Source: DATMER01 sp034667225 (GTDB taxonomy: Bacteria > Acidobacteriota > Thermoanaerobaculia > Multivoradales > UBA5704). From it: a stretch of DNA of 64,000 bases. A model generated the notes under the pieces. It was given only the letters and a program-made list of their open reading frames with translations, was not told the origin of the DNA and made no database searches. The DNA lies in assembly GCA_034667225.1 (NCBI GenBank), contig JAXDKG010000015.1, forward strand, positions 4,189-68,188, read 5' to 3'. Each line of letters opens with the position of its first letter. Positions within the stretch are counted from its first letter, which is position 1. Both the position numbers and the translations under genes were made by a program. Shown in pieces: positions 7,197-16,096 of this stretch.

Positions 7197-9649
7197 GGCT
7201 TCCTGCCTTCCTCCTCGCGCTTCTGCTTGCCGCGCCTCTGCAGGCGGAGCTGCCGGAGAAATACCGCGCCTGGCTGGAGGACGTGGACCTCCTGGTGAGC
7301 GCCGAGGAGAGGACCACCTTCCTGGCGCTCACGCAGGATTACCAGCGGGATGCGTTCATCCGCCGCTTCTGGGAGGTCCGCGACGAGCAGCCGCGGACCC
7401 CGCGCAACGAATTCCGCGAGGGTTGGGAGATCCGAGTCAAGGAGGCGCGCAAGCGCTTTGCCAACCTGGACGACGGGCGCGCCCGCGTGCTCCTCTTCAA
7501 CGGCATCCCGGATGAGGTCCTCCTTTCGGGGTGCCCCGACGTGCTCTGGCCGCTGGAGGTCTGGTACTACGACCGCAGCGAGAGGACGAAGGCGCAGCTC
7601 GTCGTCGTCCTCTATCAGAAGTGGGGGGCCGGGAAGTACCGCATCTGGAACCCTCTGGATAGGATCGAAGCGCTCCTGGCCGACGGCGCCGCGCTCATCA
7701 ACGGGCCGAGAAGCCCGGGCATCGGCGGCTGCCGCGACATCGAGCATTCGACCCGGATCGGGAAGGCCGTCGGCTGGGTCGCCGCTCAGGGGATGGGCTG
7801 GCAGATGCTGGAGGCGAAGCTCAATTCGCCGCCCCCGCCGCCATCCAAGGAGTGGGTGCCCACGTTCAGCTCCTACTCGACCGACTTGCCCGAGGGGGCG
7901 CCGGTCTTCAACGCCCGCCTCGACGTCGAGTTCCCCGGCAAGCGGCAGAGCCGGACCGTGCTCCAGGGCATCCTGGCCGTCCCCCCGTCCGAGGCATCGC
8001 CGGTCCAGCTCGCGGGTAGCCGGACTTACAACTTCCTCCTGACGGGTGAGGTAGTGAGGGAAGGGGAGCTTTTCGACAGCTTTCGCTACCGCTTCGACCT
8101 TCCTGCTTCGGAGTCCGGAACCCTCCCCCTGATCTTCCAGCGCTCCGTGCGTCCGGGCGAGTACACCCTGATCGTCAAGCTGGAGGACATGGGCTCCGGC
8201 CGGTTCTTCCGCGCCGAGCGCCCCATCTCCGTGCCCGCGGTCGAGAACGGCATGCCTCCTCCTCCTCCCTCCGATCCAGAGACCGCTCAGCTCATGGAAG
8301 CGGCCAACGCCGCCCTGGCCGGCGGCGAGACCGTGCTCCAGCTCCTGGAGCCGTTCGGCGAGCTGAAGACCGGCATGAACCGCTTCGACACGGTGACCAG
8401 CGCCGACATCTCCAAGGTCACCTTCGCCCTCGACGGCCACGCGGTGTTGACCAAGAGGACGCCGCCATTCAGCGTCGAGCTGGACCTGGGCTCGCTGCCC
8501 AGGCCGCGCTTGCTCGCCGCGACCGCTTTCGACGCCTCCGGCCGGGAGATCGCCCGCGACGAGCTGCTGGTCAACGCGGCCTACAACCGCTTCCGCGTCC
8601 GGCTCGTGGAGCCGCGCCAGGGGCAGAGCTACGCGAGCAGCGTGCCCGTCCGGGCGGAAGTCGAGATCCCGGACGGCGAGTCGATCGAGCGCGTCGAGGT
8701 CTTCCTCGACGATGCCCGGGTGGCGACCCTGTTCCAGCCTCCATGGGAGCAGGCGCTCTTCCTGCCTCAGCATGCGTCGCTCGCCTACGTGCGCGCCGTG
8801 GCCTTCCTGGCGGACGGCAGCTCCACCGAGGATCTGGTCTTCGTCAACGCCCCCGAGTACCTGGAGCGGATCGACGTCGACTTCGTCGAGCTCTACGCGT
8901 CGGTGCTCGACCGCCGGGGCCGGCCGGTCCAGGGCCTGGAAGCCAAGGACTTCGCGGTCTCCGAGGACGGCGTCCGGCAGGAGGTCGCCCGCTTCGAGCG
9001 GGTCACCGACCTGCCGATCCATGCCGCCCTGGTGCTCGACGTCTCGGCCTCCATGGAAGGCAGCCTGGGGCAGGCCACGGATGCCGCCCTCGCCTTCCTC
9101 CAGAGTGCAGTGCGGCCCAAGGACCGGGCCGCGCTCATCACCTTCAACGACCGGCCCAACCTGGCGGTGAAGTTCACCAAGGACGTGGATGCGCTGGCCG
9201 GAGGGCTCGCCGGCCTCAAGGCCGAGCGCGGGACCTCCCTCTACGACACGATCATCTTCAGCCTCTTCTACTTCAACGGCGTGAAGGGCCAGAGGGCGAT
9301 CGTGCTGCTCTCCGACGGCAAGGACGAGGGGAGCCGCTTCAGCTACGACGATGCCCTGGACTCCGCCCGGCGCGCCGGCGTGGCGATCTATCCCATCGGC
9401 CTCGGCGAGGAGCTGGAGAAGAGGAAGCTGGAGAAGCTCGCCGAGGAGACCGGCGGGCGCGCTTTCTTCCTCAAGGACGTCTCCGAGCTGACCGGGATCT
9501 ACGCCGCCATCCAGGAGGAGCTGCGCTCCAAGTACCTGATCGCCTACCAGTCCACGAACACCGCCGGCGGCGACGAGTTCAGGGCCGTGGACCTCAAGGT
9601 GAGCCGGCCGGGAGCGGAGGCCAAGACGCTGCGCGGGTACTATCCGTGA
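7193..9649 (+). CDS. GWxTD-domain protein with C-terminal VWFA-related domain, copy 2
   Basis: An 818-residue exported paralogue of the preceding gene. It opens with a signal peptide (MRLPAFLLALLLAAPLQA). The GWxTD block follows directly (PEKYRAWLEDVDLLVSAEE, FNGIPDEV), then two Ig-like stretches and VWFA with DVSASM at about residue 616 and SDGKDEGSRFSYDDALD. The start is a TTG overlapping the TGA of copy 1 (TTGA), so translation is coupled. Copies 1 and 2 share long identical runs in the VWFA domain, for example ALITFNDRPNLAVKFTKDV, showing a fairly recent duplication. The MIDAS aspartate and serines are intact, so it is probably functional. Confidence 0.85.
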   Translation: MRLPAFLLALLLAAPLQAELPEKYRAWLEDVDLLVSAEERTTFLALTQDYQRDAFIRRFWEVRDEQPRTPRNEFREGWEIRVKEARKRFANLDDGRARVLLFNGIPDEVLLSGCPDVLWPLEVWYYDRSERTKAQLVVVLYQKWGAGKYRIWNPLDRIEALLADGAALINGPRSPGIGGCRDIEHSTRIGKAVGWVAAQGMGWQMLEAKLNSPPPPPSKEWVPTFSSYSTDLPEGAPVFNARLDVEFPGKRQSRTVLQGILAVPPSEASPVQLAGSRTYNFLLTGEVVREGELFDSFRYRFDLPASESGTLPLIFQRSVRPGEYTLIVKLEDMGSGRFFRAERPISVPAVENGMPPPPPSDPETAQLMEAANAALAGGETVLQLLEPFGELKTGMNRFDTVTSADISKVTFALDGHAVLTKRTPPFSVELDLGSLPRPRLLAATAFDASGREIARDELLVNAAYNRFRVRLVEPRQGQSYASSVPVRAEVEIPDGESIERVEVFLDDARVATLFQPPWEQALFLPQHASLAYVRAVAFLADGSSTEDLVFVNAPEYLERIDVDFVELYASVLDRRGRPVQGLEAKDFAVSEDGVRQEVARFERVTDLPIHAALVLDVSASMEGSLGQATDAALAFLQSAVRPKDRAALITFNDRPNLAVKFTKDVDALAGGLAGLKAERGTSLYDTIIFSLFYFNGVKGQRAIVLLSDGKDEGSRFSYDDALDSARRAGVAIYPIGLGEELEKRKLEKLAEETGGRAFFLKDVSELTGIYAAIQEELRSKYLIAYQSTNTAGGDEFRAVDLKVSRPGAEAKTLRGYYP

Positions 9650-9684
9650 AGTGTCGGAGGGCCGTGAAGTGTAGGATCGGCCGC

Positions 9685-12156
9685 ATGCCGTACAAGCCCT
9701 ACCTGCTAGCCCTGCTGCTCCTGGCCCCTCTGGCTCAGGCCCAGGAACCCGACCTCGACCCGCGCCACAAGCAGTTCCTCGAAGAAGTCGCCCCCCTCAT
9801 GAACGAAAAGGAGCGCGCCGCGTTCCTCGCTCTCCACCAGGAGTACCAGCGGGACGCCTTCATCCAGCGCTTCTGGCAGCAGCGCGATCCGTTCCCGAAG
9901 ACGGCGGTCAACGAATTCCGGGTCAGGTGGGAGGAGCGGGCGCGCATCGCGAAGGAGCGCTTCGGCGACTTCAAGCAGGAGCGGGCGCGGATGCTTCTCT
10001 TCTTCGGCGAGCCGGCCGAGGTGATGCGCAGTCCCTGCTCGGACGTCCTCGCTCCCATGGAGATGTGGTACTACCCGGGGACCGAGCGCATCCGGGACGA
10101 GTTCACCCTGGTTTTCCTGCAGCCGAGCTACCGGCTCTGGCGCGCGTCCGAGGGGCTGTCCTCCATGCTCTCCCAGTCGTTCGCGGCCAGCGGAACGCGG
10201 GGGATGCTCCTCGAGCAGACCATCCTGCAGAGCTGTCCGCGGGGGGACGAGATCCTCGCCCGCATCGGCATCGTGCTCGACTGGGACCAGGTCAAGGGCA
10301 AGGTCATCCCCGACCCCGGGGACGAGTGGCTGTCCACCTTCCTCTCCTACTCGACCGACCTGCCCGAGGCCGCCCGGACGTTCCCCGCCCATCTCGACCT
10401 CGCCTTCCCGGGCCGCTACGGCAGCCGGACCACCCTCCAGGCGCTGGTGAGTGTGCCGCGCGAGGAGGTCACGCCCGAGAAGGTCAAGGACACCGCGTCC
10501 TACATCTTCGTGGTGGACGGCGAGGTGCTGCACAAGGGCGAGCTGTTCGAGCACTTCCGCTACCGGTTCATCGTGCCCGAGAGCGAAGTGACCGTTACCC
10601 CGGAGGGCAAGGCCACGATCCCCCTGGTCTTCCAGCGCTATCTGCGGCCGGGCAGCTACGGCCTGGTCCTGCGGATCGAGGACGTCGGCGGCAAGCGCTG
10701 GTTCCGCGAGCAGCGGGACCTGGAGATTCCGTCCGTGGAAGCGGCTATGGCTTCTGTCTCCACTCAACCCACCCTGGCCGAGGCGAACGCCGACACTCTC
10801 ATGTCGGACGAGCAGGCGATCCGCATCCTGCCGCCGCCGCCCGGGCTGCTCACCGGCAAGGTGCGTCTGGAAGCCACGACCACGGGCGAGGGGATCGCCC
10901 GCGTCAGCTTCCTGCTCAACGGCAAGACGGTCCTGACCAAGGGGAAGCCCCCCTACAGCGTGGAGCTGAACATCGGCGAGCAGCCGCGCCTCCACACGCT
11001 CACGGCCGTCGCCCTGGACTCGACCGGTAAGAAGGTGGCCGAGGATGAGGTCCTGCTCAACACCGGGCCGCACCGCTTCTCCGTGCGGCTGGTCGAGCCC
11101 CAGGCCGGCAAGTCCTACCAGGCCAGCCTCCGCGCCCAGGCCCAGGTGGACGTGCCCGAGGGGGAGAAGCTCGACCGCGTCGAGATCTATCTCAACGAGA
11201 CCCTGCTCGCCACCCTGTACCAGCCGCCTTATGTGCAGCCGGTGCTCATCCCCCAGGACCAGAAGCTGACCTACGTCCGCGCCGTGGCTTACCTGGACGA
11301 CGGCAACTCCAGCGAGGACACGGTCCTGGTCAACGTGCCCGGGGATTTCTCCGACCAGATGGACGTCCAGTTCGTGGAGCTCTTCACCTCGGCGGTGGAC
11401 GGCCGCGGGCGTCCCATCGAGGGGTTGACCAAGGAGGACTTCAAAGTCTACGAGGACGGGGTCGAGCAGGAGGTCCGGCGCTTCGAGCTGGTGCGCGACG
11501 TGCCGATCTATGCCGGCGTGCTCCTGGACACCTCGGGCTCCATGGGGGAGGCGAACGGCGAGAAGCTCAAGGCGGCGGTGCGCGGCGCCCTGACCTTCTT
11601 CGAGAACGTGATCACGCCCAAAGACCGGGCCGCCGTCATCACCTTCGCCGACGAGCCGAGCCTCGTGGTGCGCTTCACCAACCAGCAGGAAGTGCTGGCG
11701 GGCGGCCTCGCCGGCCTGGCCGCGGAGGGAGACACGGCCCTCCACGACAGCATCGTCTACGCCCTCTACTACTTCGGCGGCCTCAAGGGGAAGCGCGCCA
11801 TCATCCTGCTCTCCGACGGCCAGGATTACGGCAGCAAGTACGACTTCGCCGAGGCCCTGGATTACGCCAAGCGCAGCGGCGTGGCCATCTACTCCGTCGG
11901 GATCGACCTCAAGGAGCTCGAGGTCCGCACCAAGCTCCAGCGTCTATCCGAGGAGACCGGCGGGCGCGCCTTCTTCATCGGCGCGACCGGCGAGCTGAGC
12001 AAGGTCTTCGAGACCGTGGAGAAGGAGCTGCGCTCGCAGTACCTGCTGGCCTACCAGTCCTCGAACCCGGGCCGCGACGACAAGTTCCGCGCCGTCGAGG
12101 TGAAGATCGCAAAGCCCGGCCTCGAAGCCAAGACGGTGCGTGGCTACTATCCCTGA
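9685..12156 (+). CDS. GWxTD-domain protein with C-terminal VWFA-related domain, copy 3
   Basis: An 823-residue exported third paralogue. A signal peptide (MPYKPYLLALLLLAPLAQA) leads into HKQFLEEVAPLMNEKERAAF and RDAFIQRFWQQRDPFP. The hinge is FFGEPAEV, and the VWFA domain has the MIDAS sequence DTSGSM at about residue 615 and SDGQDYGSKYD later. It is more diverged than copies 1 and 2 from each other. The ATG at 9685 has AGGA eight bases upstream; in-frame GTG codons near 9646-9664 are alternatives without a signal-peptide context. The Maf gene overlaps its end by 17 bp, so all three paralogues and Maf could form one transcript. Confidence 0.85.
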   Translation: MPYKPYLLALLLLAPLAQAQEPDLDPRHKQFLEEVAPLMNEKERAAFLALHQEYQRDAFIQRFWQQRDPFPKTAVNEFRVRWEERARIAKERFGDFKQERARMLLFFGEPAEVMRSPCSDVLAPMEMWYYPGTERIRDEFTLVFLQPSYRLWRASEGLSSMLSQSFAASGTRGMLLEQTILQSCPRGDEILARIGIVLDWDQVKGKVIPDPGDEWLSTFLSYSTDLPEAARTFPAHLDLAFPGRYGSRTTLQALVSVPREEVTPEKVKDTASYIFVVDGEVLHKGELFEHFRYRFIVPESEVTVTPEGKATIPLVFQRYLRPGSYGLVLRIEDVGGKRWFREQRDLEIPSVEAAMASVSTQPTLAEANADTLMSDEQAIRILPPPPGLLTGKVRLEATTTGEGIARVSFLLNGKTVLTKGKPPYSVELNIGEQPRLHTLTAVALDSTGKKVAEDEVLLNTGPHRFSVRLVEPQAGKSYQASLRAQAQVDVPEGEKLDRVEIYLNETLLATLYQPPYVQPVLIPQDQKLTYVRAVAYLDDGNSSEDTVLVNVPGDFSDQMDVQFVELFTSAVDGRGRPIEGLTKEDFKVYEDGVEQEVRRFELVRDVPIYAGVLLDTSGSMGEANGEKLKAAVRGALTFFENVITPKDRAAVITFADEPSLVVRFTNQQEVLAGGLAGLAAEGDTALHDSIVYALYYFGGLKGKRAIILLSDGQDYGSKYDFAEALDYAKRSGVAIYSVGIDLKELEVRTKLQRLSEETGGRAFFIGATGELSKVFETVEKELRSQYLLAYQSSNPGRDDKFRAVEVKIAKPGLEAKTVRGYYP

Positions 12157-12718
12157 GCTGGTCCTCGCCTCAGGCTCTCCGAGGCGGCGCGAGCTGCTGG
12201 AGGGCCTCGGAGTGCGCTTCACCGTCCGTCCGGTGGACTTGGACGAATCCCCCCTGCCGGGCGAGGCTCCGCGGGATTACGTACTCCGGCTCGCCGTCGA
12301 GAAAGCCGCGGCTGCTTCCGGAGAGCTGGTCCTCGCCGCGGACACCACGGTGGTGGTGGACGGCGAGATCCTAGGCAAGCCGCGGGACGACGACGACGCC
12401 CGCCGCATGCTCCGGTTGCTTTCCGGCCGCGAGCACTCCGTGCTCACCGGGATCGCTCTCGGGAAAGCTGCCGAGGTCGACGAGACCCTGGTCCGCTTCG
12501 CGCCGCTCTCCGAAGCCGAGATCGACTGGTACGTGGCGACCGGCGAGCCCCGGGACAAGGCCGGGGCCTATGCCATCCAGGGGCTCGGCTCGCTGTTCGT
12601 GGAGTCGGTGGAGGGGAGCTACTCGAACGTGGTGGGCCTGCCGATCCCCCGGATGTACCGGTTGTTCGCCCGGCTCGGGTATGACCTCAAGGACTTCCGC
12701 TCTACCCCTCGAACTTGA
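12140..12718 (+). CDS. Maf-family nucleoside triphosphate pyrophosphatase
   Basis: A 192-residue cytoplasmic house-cleaning enzyme that hydrolyses dTTP, UTP or modified nucleotides to monophosphates. Hallmarks are the nucleotide-binding ASGSPRRRELLEGLG near the start, the catalytic-loop ADTTVVVDGEILGKP, and the later GAYAIQGLGSLFVESVEGSYSNVVGLP. The start is a GTG at 12140 inside the last codons of the third VWFA gene. The small conserved gene on the opposite strand overlaps its 3' end by 17 bp. Confidence 0.93.
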   Translation: MATIPELVLASGSPRRRELLEGLGVRFTVRPVDLDESPLPGEAPRDYVLRLAVEKAAAASGELVLAADTTVVVDGEILGKPRDDDDARRMLRLLSGREHSVLTGIALGKAAEVDETLVRFAPLSEAEIDWYVATGEPRDKAGAYAIQGLGSLFVESVEGSYSNVVGLPIPRMYRLFARLGYDLKDFRSTPRT

Positions 12719-13013
12719 TCGGCTCCCCCAGCGACCCCAACGCAAAATTGGCCATGATCTGGTGGCCGTTGAAGTCGAGCACCCGGATATCCTCCTCCTT
12801 CTCCAGGTCCTTGGCGACGTTGACGAAGGAGTGCTCGTAGCGGGAGCGGACGGCGTCCAGGTCCACCTCGTAGGCGATGAACTTGTCGATCCCCTTGTAG
12901 CGCAGCTTGCCGACGAGCCGGTCGTCGACCAGCTCGGGGTAGGTCGAAAGCACCAGGATCGGCCCGCTGCCGGTGAAGATCAGGTAGGCCCGCATGTCCG
13001 AATTCGAGCTCAT
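12702..13013 (-). CDS. small conserved cytosolic protein of unknown function
   Basis: A 103-residue soluble protein, alpha/beta in character, with YLIFTGSGPILVLSTYPELVD at the start and RVLDFNGHQIMANFALGSLG near the end. Similar short cytosolic proteins occur in several bacterial phyla without an assigned role, as far as I can recall. The ATG at 13013 is preceded by a strong GGGAGGGAG. Its 3' end overlaps Maf convergently, and it is divergent from trmJ across 91 bp. Confidence 0.75.
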   Translation of the reverse strand: MSSNSDMRAYLIFTGSGPILVLSTYPELVDDRLVGKLRYKGIDKFIAYEVDLDAVRSRYEHSFVNVAKDLEKEEDIRVLDFNGHQIMANFALGSLGEPIKFEG

Positions 13014-13104
13014 CTCGCTCCCTCCCGAGGAAGTTTGATCTGAAATTAGCGCCCGGAGGCGGAGCTGTCAAGGAAGAAAGGAACAGAGGTACAGTTGCCG
13101 GCCT

Positions 13105-13839
13105 ATGGACGCGATGACTGCTCCGGCCGTGGTCCTCGTCCGCCCCCGGGAGGAGGGCAACGTCGGGTCCGCGGCCCGGGCGATGGCGAACATGGGGCTC
13201 GACCGGCTGATCCTGGTGGAGCCGGCGCCCGAGCTGGGCAGGATGGCCACGGCTTTCGCCGTCGGGGCCAAGCACATTCTCGATGGCTGCGAGCGCAAGC
13301 CCACGCTGCAAGAGGCGCTCGCGCCGTTCCGCCGGGTCGTGGGCACCACCTCGGCCCGCGACCGGCGCTGGGACGTGCCGCTGTTGTCCCCCCGCGAGCT
13401 GCCCGCCTGGCTGGCCCAGGACCCGCCCGATACTCCCACCGTCCTGGTCTTCGGGCCGGAAGTGGGCGGGCTGACCAACGACGACTTGGCGCTCGCGAGC
13501 GTCCTGGTCACCATCCCCTGCTCGCCGCTCCAGCCCACGCTCAACCTCGCCCAGGCGGTGCTCATCCTGTCCTACGAGCTTTACGTCTCCCGAGGGGAGC
13601 TGCCGCCGCCCGCCACCGTGGGGTATCCCGAGCGGCCGGCAACTTCCCGGGAGATCGACGGCCTCTTCGACCATGCCACGGACCTCCTCCGGCGGATCGG
13701 CTTCGACCGCGACGACAGCTTCGAGGGGGTGCTGCGGGATCTGAGGCGGCTCGCCTCCCGCGCCGCGCCGGGTAGCCGGGAAGTCTCGATCCTGCGCGGG
13801 ATCTGCCGGCGGACGCTCCGGCTGTTGGAGCGGGCTTAG
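13105..13839 (+). CDS. trmJ: tRNA 2'-O-methyltransferase of the TrmJ/SpoU family
   Basis: A 244-residue SPOUT methyltransferase that would methylate the 2'-OH of ribose at tRNA position 32, as TrmJ does. The three knot motifs are visible: motif 1 NVGSAARAMANMG, motif 2 LVFGPEVGGLTNDDLALA and motif 3 PTLNLAQAVLILSYELY. There is a C-terminal helical extension, as in TrmJ rather than TrmL. The ATG at 13105 is used; one nine bases later is possible. A 21-bp tandem array begins at its stop codon. Confidence 0.88.
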   Translation: MDAMTAPAVVLVRPREEGNVGSAARAMANMGLDRLILVEPAPELGRMATAFAVGAKHILDGCERKPTLQEALAPFRRVVGTTSARDRRWDVPLLSPRELPAWLAQDPPDTPTVLVFGPEVGGLTNDDLALASVLVTIPCSPLQPTLNLAQAVLILSYELYVSRGELPPPATVGYPERPATSREIDGLFDHATDLLRRIGFDRDDSFEGVLRDLRRLASRAAPGSREVSILRGICRRTLRLLERA

Positions 13840-14102
13840 CTTCCCAAGGAGCGGTCTTGGCTTCGAGCGAAGCCGCCGTGGCTTCCCAGGAAGGGATGGC
13901 TCCTTCAAGAGAAGCCGCCGTCCCTTCTGCTGAAGCCGCCGTCCCTTGTCATGAAGGGGTCACCGCTTCACACCAAGCCACGGCCGCTAACCGGGAAGCC
14001 GCAGCTGCTTCAAGCCAAGCCATGGCCACTGATCGAGAAGCCGTCATCGCTTCAAGCCAAGCCATGGCCACTGCTCGTCAAGCCGCCGCGGATCATGAAG
14101 CC
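13833..14102. repeat. array A: about 13 degenerate 21-bp tandem repeats
   Basis: From the trmJ stop codon to about 14102 the sequence divides into 21-bp units with no spacers; unit boundaries fall at 13854, 13875, 13896, 13917, 13938 and so on to 14085. Most units end in GAAGCC or CAAGCC and contain GCTTC near the middle. One plus-strand frame stays open and would read seven-residue units such as MAPSREA, AVPSAEA and TAANREA. I regard that frame as a by-product of a period divisible by three, not a proven protein. Confidence 0.85.
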
Positions 14103-14345
14103 CCCGGAGGGGGCGCAGGCATGTAGCCTGGGGTTTCAACCCCAGGAGAGCTCCCCAAAATCTTCCGAGAGCCCTGAAGGGGCGGAGGCATGGCCAGGGG
14201 CGCCAGCCCCGTGGCGGGGGGCGGGGCTCCCGGGTTGGCACCCGGGGCCGATGCCTGCGCCCCTTCGGGGCTTGGGATGGTTGGGGGAACCTTCCTGGGG
14301 TTGAAACCCCAGGCTTTATGCCTGCGCCCCTTCGGGGCTTCGAGG
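14103..14345. repeat. palindromic repeat cluster R1
   Basis: This stretch is built from two kinds of hairpin. One is CCTGGGG-TTTCAA-CCCCAGG (14128-14146 and, inverted, near 14295-14313). The other is GCCCC-TTC-GGGGC (near 14270, 14326 and related forms). Short connecting sequences such as GGCATG and TATGCCTGCG recur. It separates array A from the sigma factor gene. Related clusters lie near 16.1, 49.9, 57.9 and 62.1 kb. Confidence 0.85.
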
Positions 14346-14873
14346 CTAGAAGCTGTCCCGCGTGAACCCGCGGGTGACCATCTGGTAGGTGAGCGCGGCC
14401 ATGCAGCGGCGGGCGACCTTGCGCACGCTGGAGGGGTGGTAGCCCATCTTCTCGGCCACCTCGGCCGAATCGTAGCCAAGCCCGTAGCGGAGCTGGAGCA
14501 GCTTGCGGCAGCGCGGCGGCAGCTCCTCCAGGAGATTGTTCAGGTCCCAGAGCAGCTCGGCGCGCTCCTGGGGCGCGGCCACGGGCTCGGAGAGCAGCTC
14601 GAGGATCGCCGTGTCCACCGAGTTGTAGAGCGTGTTGCGGCGCTTGCGCCAGTAGACGACACAGCGGTTGCGCAGCGTCACCAGGAGCCACGCTTCAGGG
14701 TCCTGGATCGTCTCCCACTTCTGAATAGTGGAGATCAGGGCCTCCTGAATGAGGTCCTCCGCGTCGTGCGCTGGGATTCGGTAGCGCCCAAGAACCTGCT
14801 TCAACCTGGGGCGCAGACGCCGCAGGAGCTCGTCTATGGACTCCCTACCTACTGGCTGATCGGACACTGCCAT
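14346..14873 (-). CDS. ECF-like sigma-70 family RNA polymerase sigma factor
   Basis: A 175-residue sigma factor with only regions 2 and 4. Region 2 reads AEDLIQEALISTIQKWE and LLVTLRNRCVVYWRKRR. Region 4 reads LPPRCRKLLQLRYGLGY followed by the helix-turn-helix AEVAEKMGYHPSSVRKVARR. It would direct polymerase to a limited promoter set. No anti-sigma factor gene is adjacent, so how it is controlled is not visible. The start is taken at the ATG at 14873 (MAVSDQPVG); an ATG at 14930 would add 19 residues but lacks a ribosome site. It diverges from eda. Confidence 0.85.
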   Translation of the reverse strand: MAVSDQPVGRESIDELLRRLRPRLKQVLGRYRIPAHDAEDLIQEALISTIQKWETIQDPEAWLLVTLRNRCVVYWRKRRNTLYNSVDTAILELLSEPVAAPQERAELLWDLNNLLEELPPRCRKLLQLRYGLGYDSAEVAEKMGYHPSSVRKVARRCMAALTYQMVTRGFTRDSF

Positions 14874-15020
14874 CTTGTCTTTTGCTTCCTCGTGGGAAGC
14901 CAGAGATCCCCGGTTCCCCGTCTGCATCATAACCCGGGAGGAAACGATTGCCAGCCGGAAGGGCGGCCTTATTGCCGTCTCCGGGGCTGCTGCGCGAGAG
15001 GATGATAAACTCCCGCCCGC

Positions 15021-15683
15021 ATGACTACAACCGTCGAGCTCCGTCCACAGGTCGCTCTCAGCCTCCGCCGCGCCCCCGTGATCGGCGTGGTCCGCACCGG
15101 CTCCTTCGAGGAGGCGGCGCGCCAGGCCCGTCTGTTCGCCGATTCCGGGCTCGAGCTGGTCGAGATCACTTTCACCGTCCCCGACGCGACCAGACTGGTG
15201 CGAGAACTGCTGGCCCAGCGTGGCTCGGCGGGCCCGCCCTGGTTCGGCATGGGGACCGTCACCACCGGGGCACGGGCCCGGGAGGCGGTCACCGCCGGGG
15301 CCGAGTTCCTGGTCAGCCCGAACGTCAGCTCCGACGTGGCTCGGATCGCCCGCGGAGCCGGTCTCTTCCTGGTCCTCGGCGCCCTGACTGCCACCGAGGT
15401 GGTCCTGGCGCACGAGCTGGGGGCCGACATCGTCAAGATCTATCCGCTGCCCCCCGTGGGCGGCCCATCGTATCTCTCCATACTGCGCCAGCCCCTGGGG
15501 GACATCCCCATGCTGGCGGCGGGAGGGTTCGGCGTCGAAGACATCAACGACTATGCCCGCGCCGGGGCCGTGGCCTTCGGCATGGGCGCGCCGCTGCTCG
15601 GAGCCGACGAAGAGGAGACCCGGGGACGCATCGCCAGAGCGCTCGCGATGGCACAGGCCTGGGTAGGAAGGGAGGAGAGATGA
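15021..15683 (+). CDS. eda: 2-keto-3-deoxy-6-phosphogluconate / 4-hydroxy-2-oxoglutarate aldolase
   Basis: A 220-residue class I aldolase that splits KDPG into pyruvate and glyceraldehyde 3-phosphate, the last step of the Entner-Doudoroff route. It has the TIM-barrel features of Eda: the glutamate in LVEITFTVPDA, GMGTVTTGARAREAVTAGA, FLVSPN, the Schiff-base lysine in ADIVKIYPLPP and the phosphate loop MLAAGGFGVEDI. The arginine found after the strand-2 glutamate in E. coli Eda is replaced by Phe-Thr, so substrate preference could differ. The next gene overlaps its stop (ATGA). No edd gene is in the window. Confidence 0.88.
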   Translation: MTTTVELRPQVALSLRRAPVIGVVRTGSFEEAARQARLFADSGLELVEITFTVPDATRLVRELLAQRGSAGPPWFGMGTVTTGARAREAVTAGAEFLVSPNVSSDVARIARGAGLFLVLGALTATEVVLAHELGADIVKIYPLPPVGGPSYLSILRQPLGDIPMLAAGGFGVEDINDYARAGAVAFGMGAPLLGADEEETRGRIARALAMAQAWVGREER

Positions 15684-16096
15684 GCACGACGCCCCCCCGG
15701 CAGGTGGTCTTCGACCCCACGCCGGAGATCTACGCCACCGATTCGCAGGGCTCTTTCACCTTCCCTCTGGCCGTGGCCGGCAAGGCCTTCCTGGGGACCA
15801 GCTCCTACGACGAGGTGCGCTTCGTCTTCTCGATCTGGCACCCCTCGGGCCAGCGCACGATCGACCTCGACCGCGCCTACGTCGAGCTGCGCGCCTCCTT
15901 CGACCCGGAGGAGGAGCACTGGACCAAGATCGCCGAGATCGAGCCGGTCGTGCCCCCCTACGCCGGAGGCGACAGCTTCGACGGCTGGATCGTCCTGCCC
16001 GTGCTGGGCAGCTCGAGCGCTTTTGCGGTGGTGGGGAGCGGGTTCGAGCCGCGGGCGCGGTTGCAGATCCGGGCCAGCGCGTATTTCGTGGCATGA
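15680..16096 (+). CDS. hypothetical protein, beta-rich, coupled to eda
   Basis: A 138-residue protein that I do not recognise. It starts at an ATG overlapping the eda stop and preceded by GGAGGAG, so it is well supported as a coupled gene. Alternating hydrophobic stretches (EVRFVFSIWHPSG, RAYVELRASFD, FDGWIVLPVLGSSSAF, RLQIRASAYFVA) suggest a small beta-sandwich. There is no signal peptide or membrane segment. A role next to sugar-acid metabolism is guilt by association only. Confidence 0.7.
   Translation: MSTTPPRQVVFDPTPEIYATDSQGSFTFPLAVAGKAFLGTSSYDEVRFVFSIWHPSGQRTIDLDRAYVELRASFDPEEEHWTKIAEIEPVVPPYAGGDSFDGWIVLPVLGSSSAFAVVGSGFEPRARLQIRASAYFVA

Noticed and set aside
13857..14126. 89-residue Ala/Ser/Glu repeat protein in array A
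   Set aside because: The open frame follows from a 21-bp period; no ribosome site, and it runs into the palindrome cluster. Kept as a repeat.
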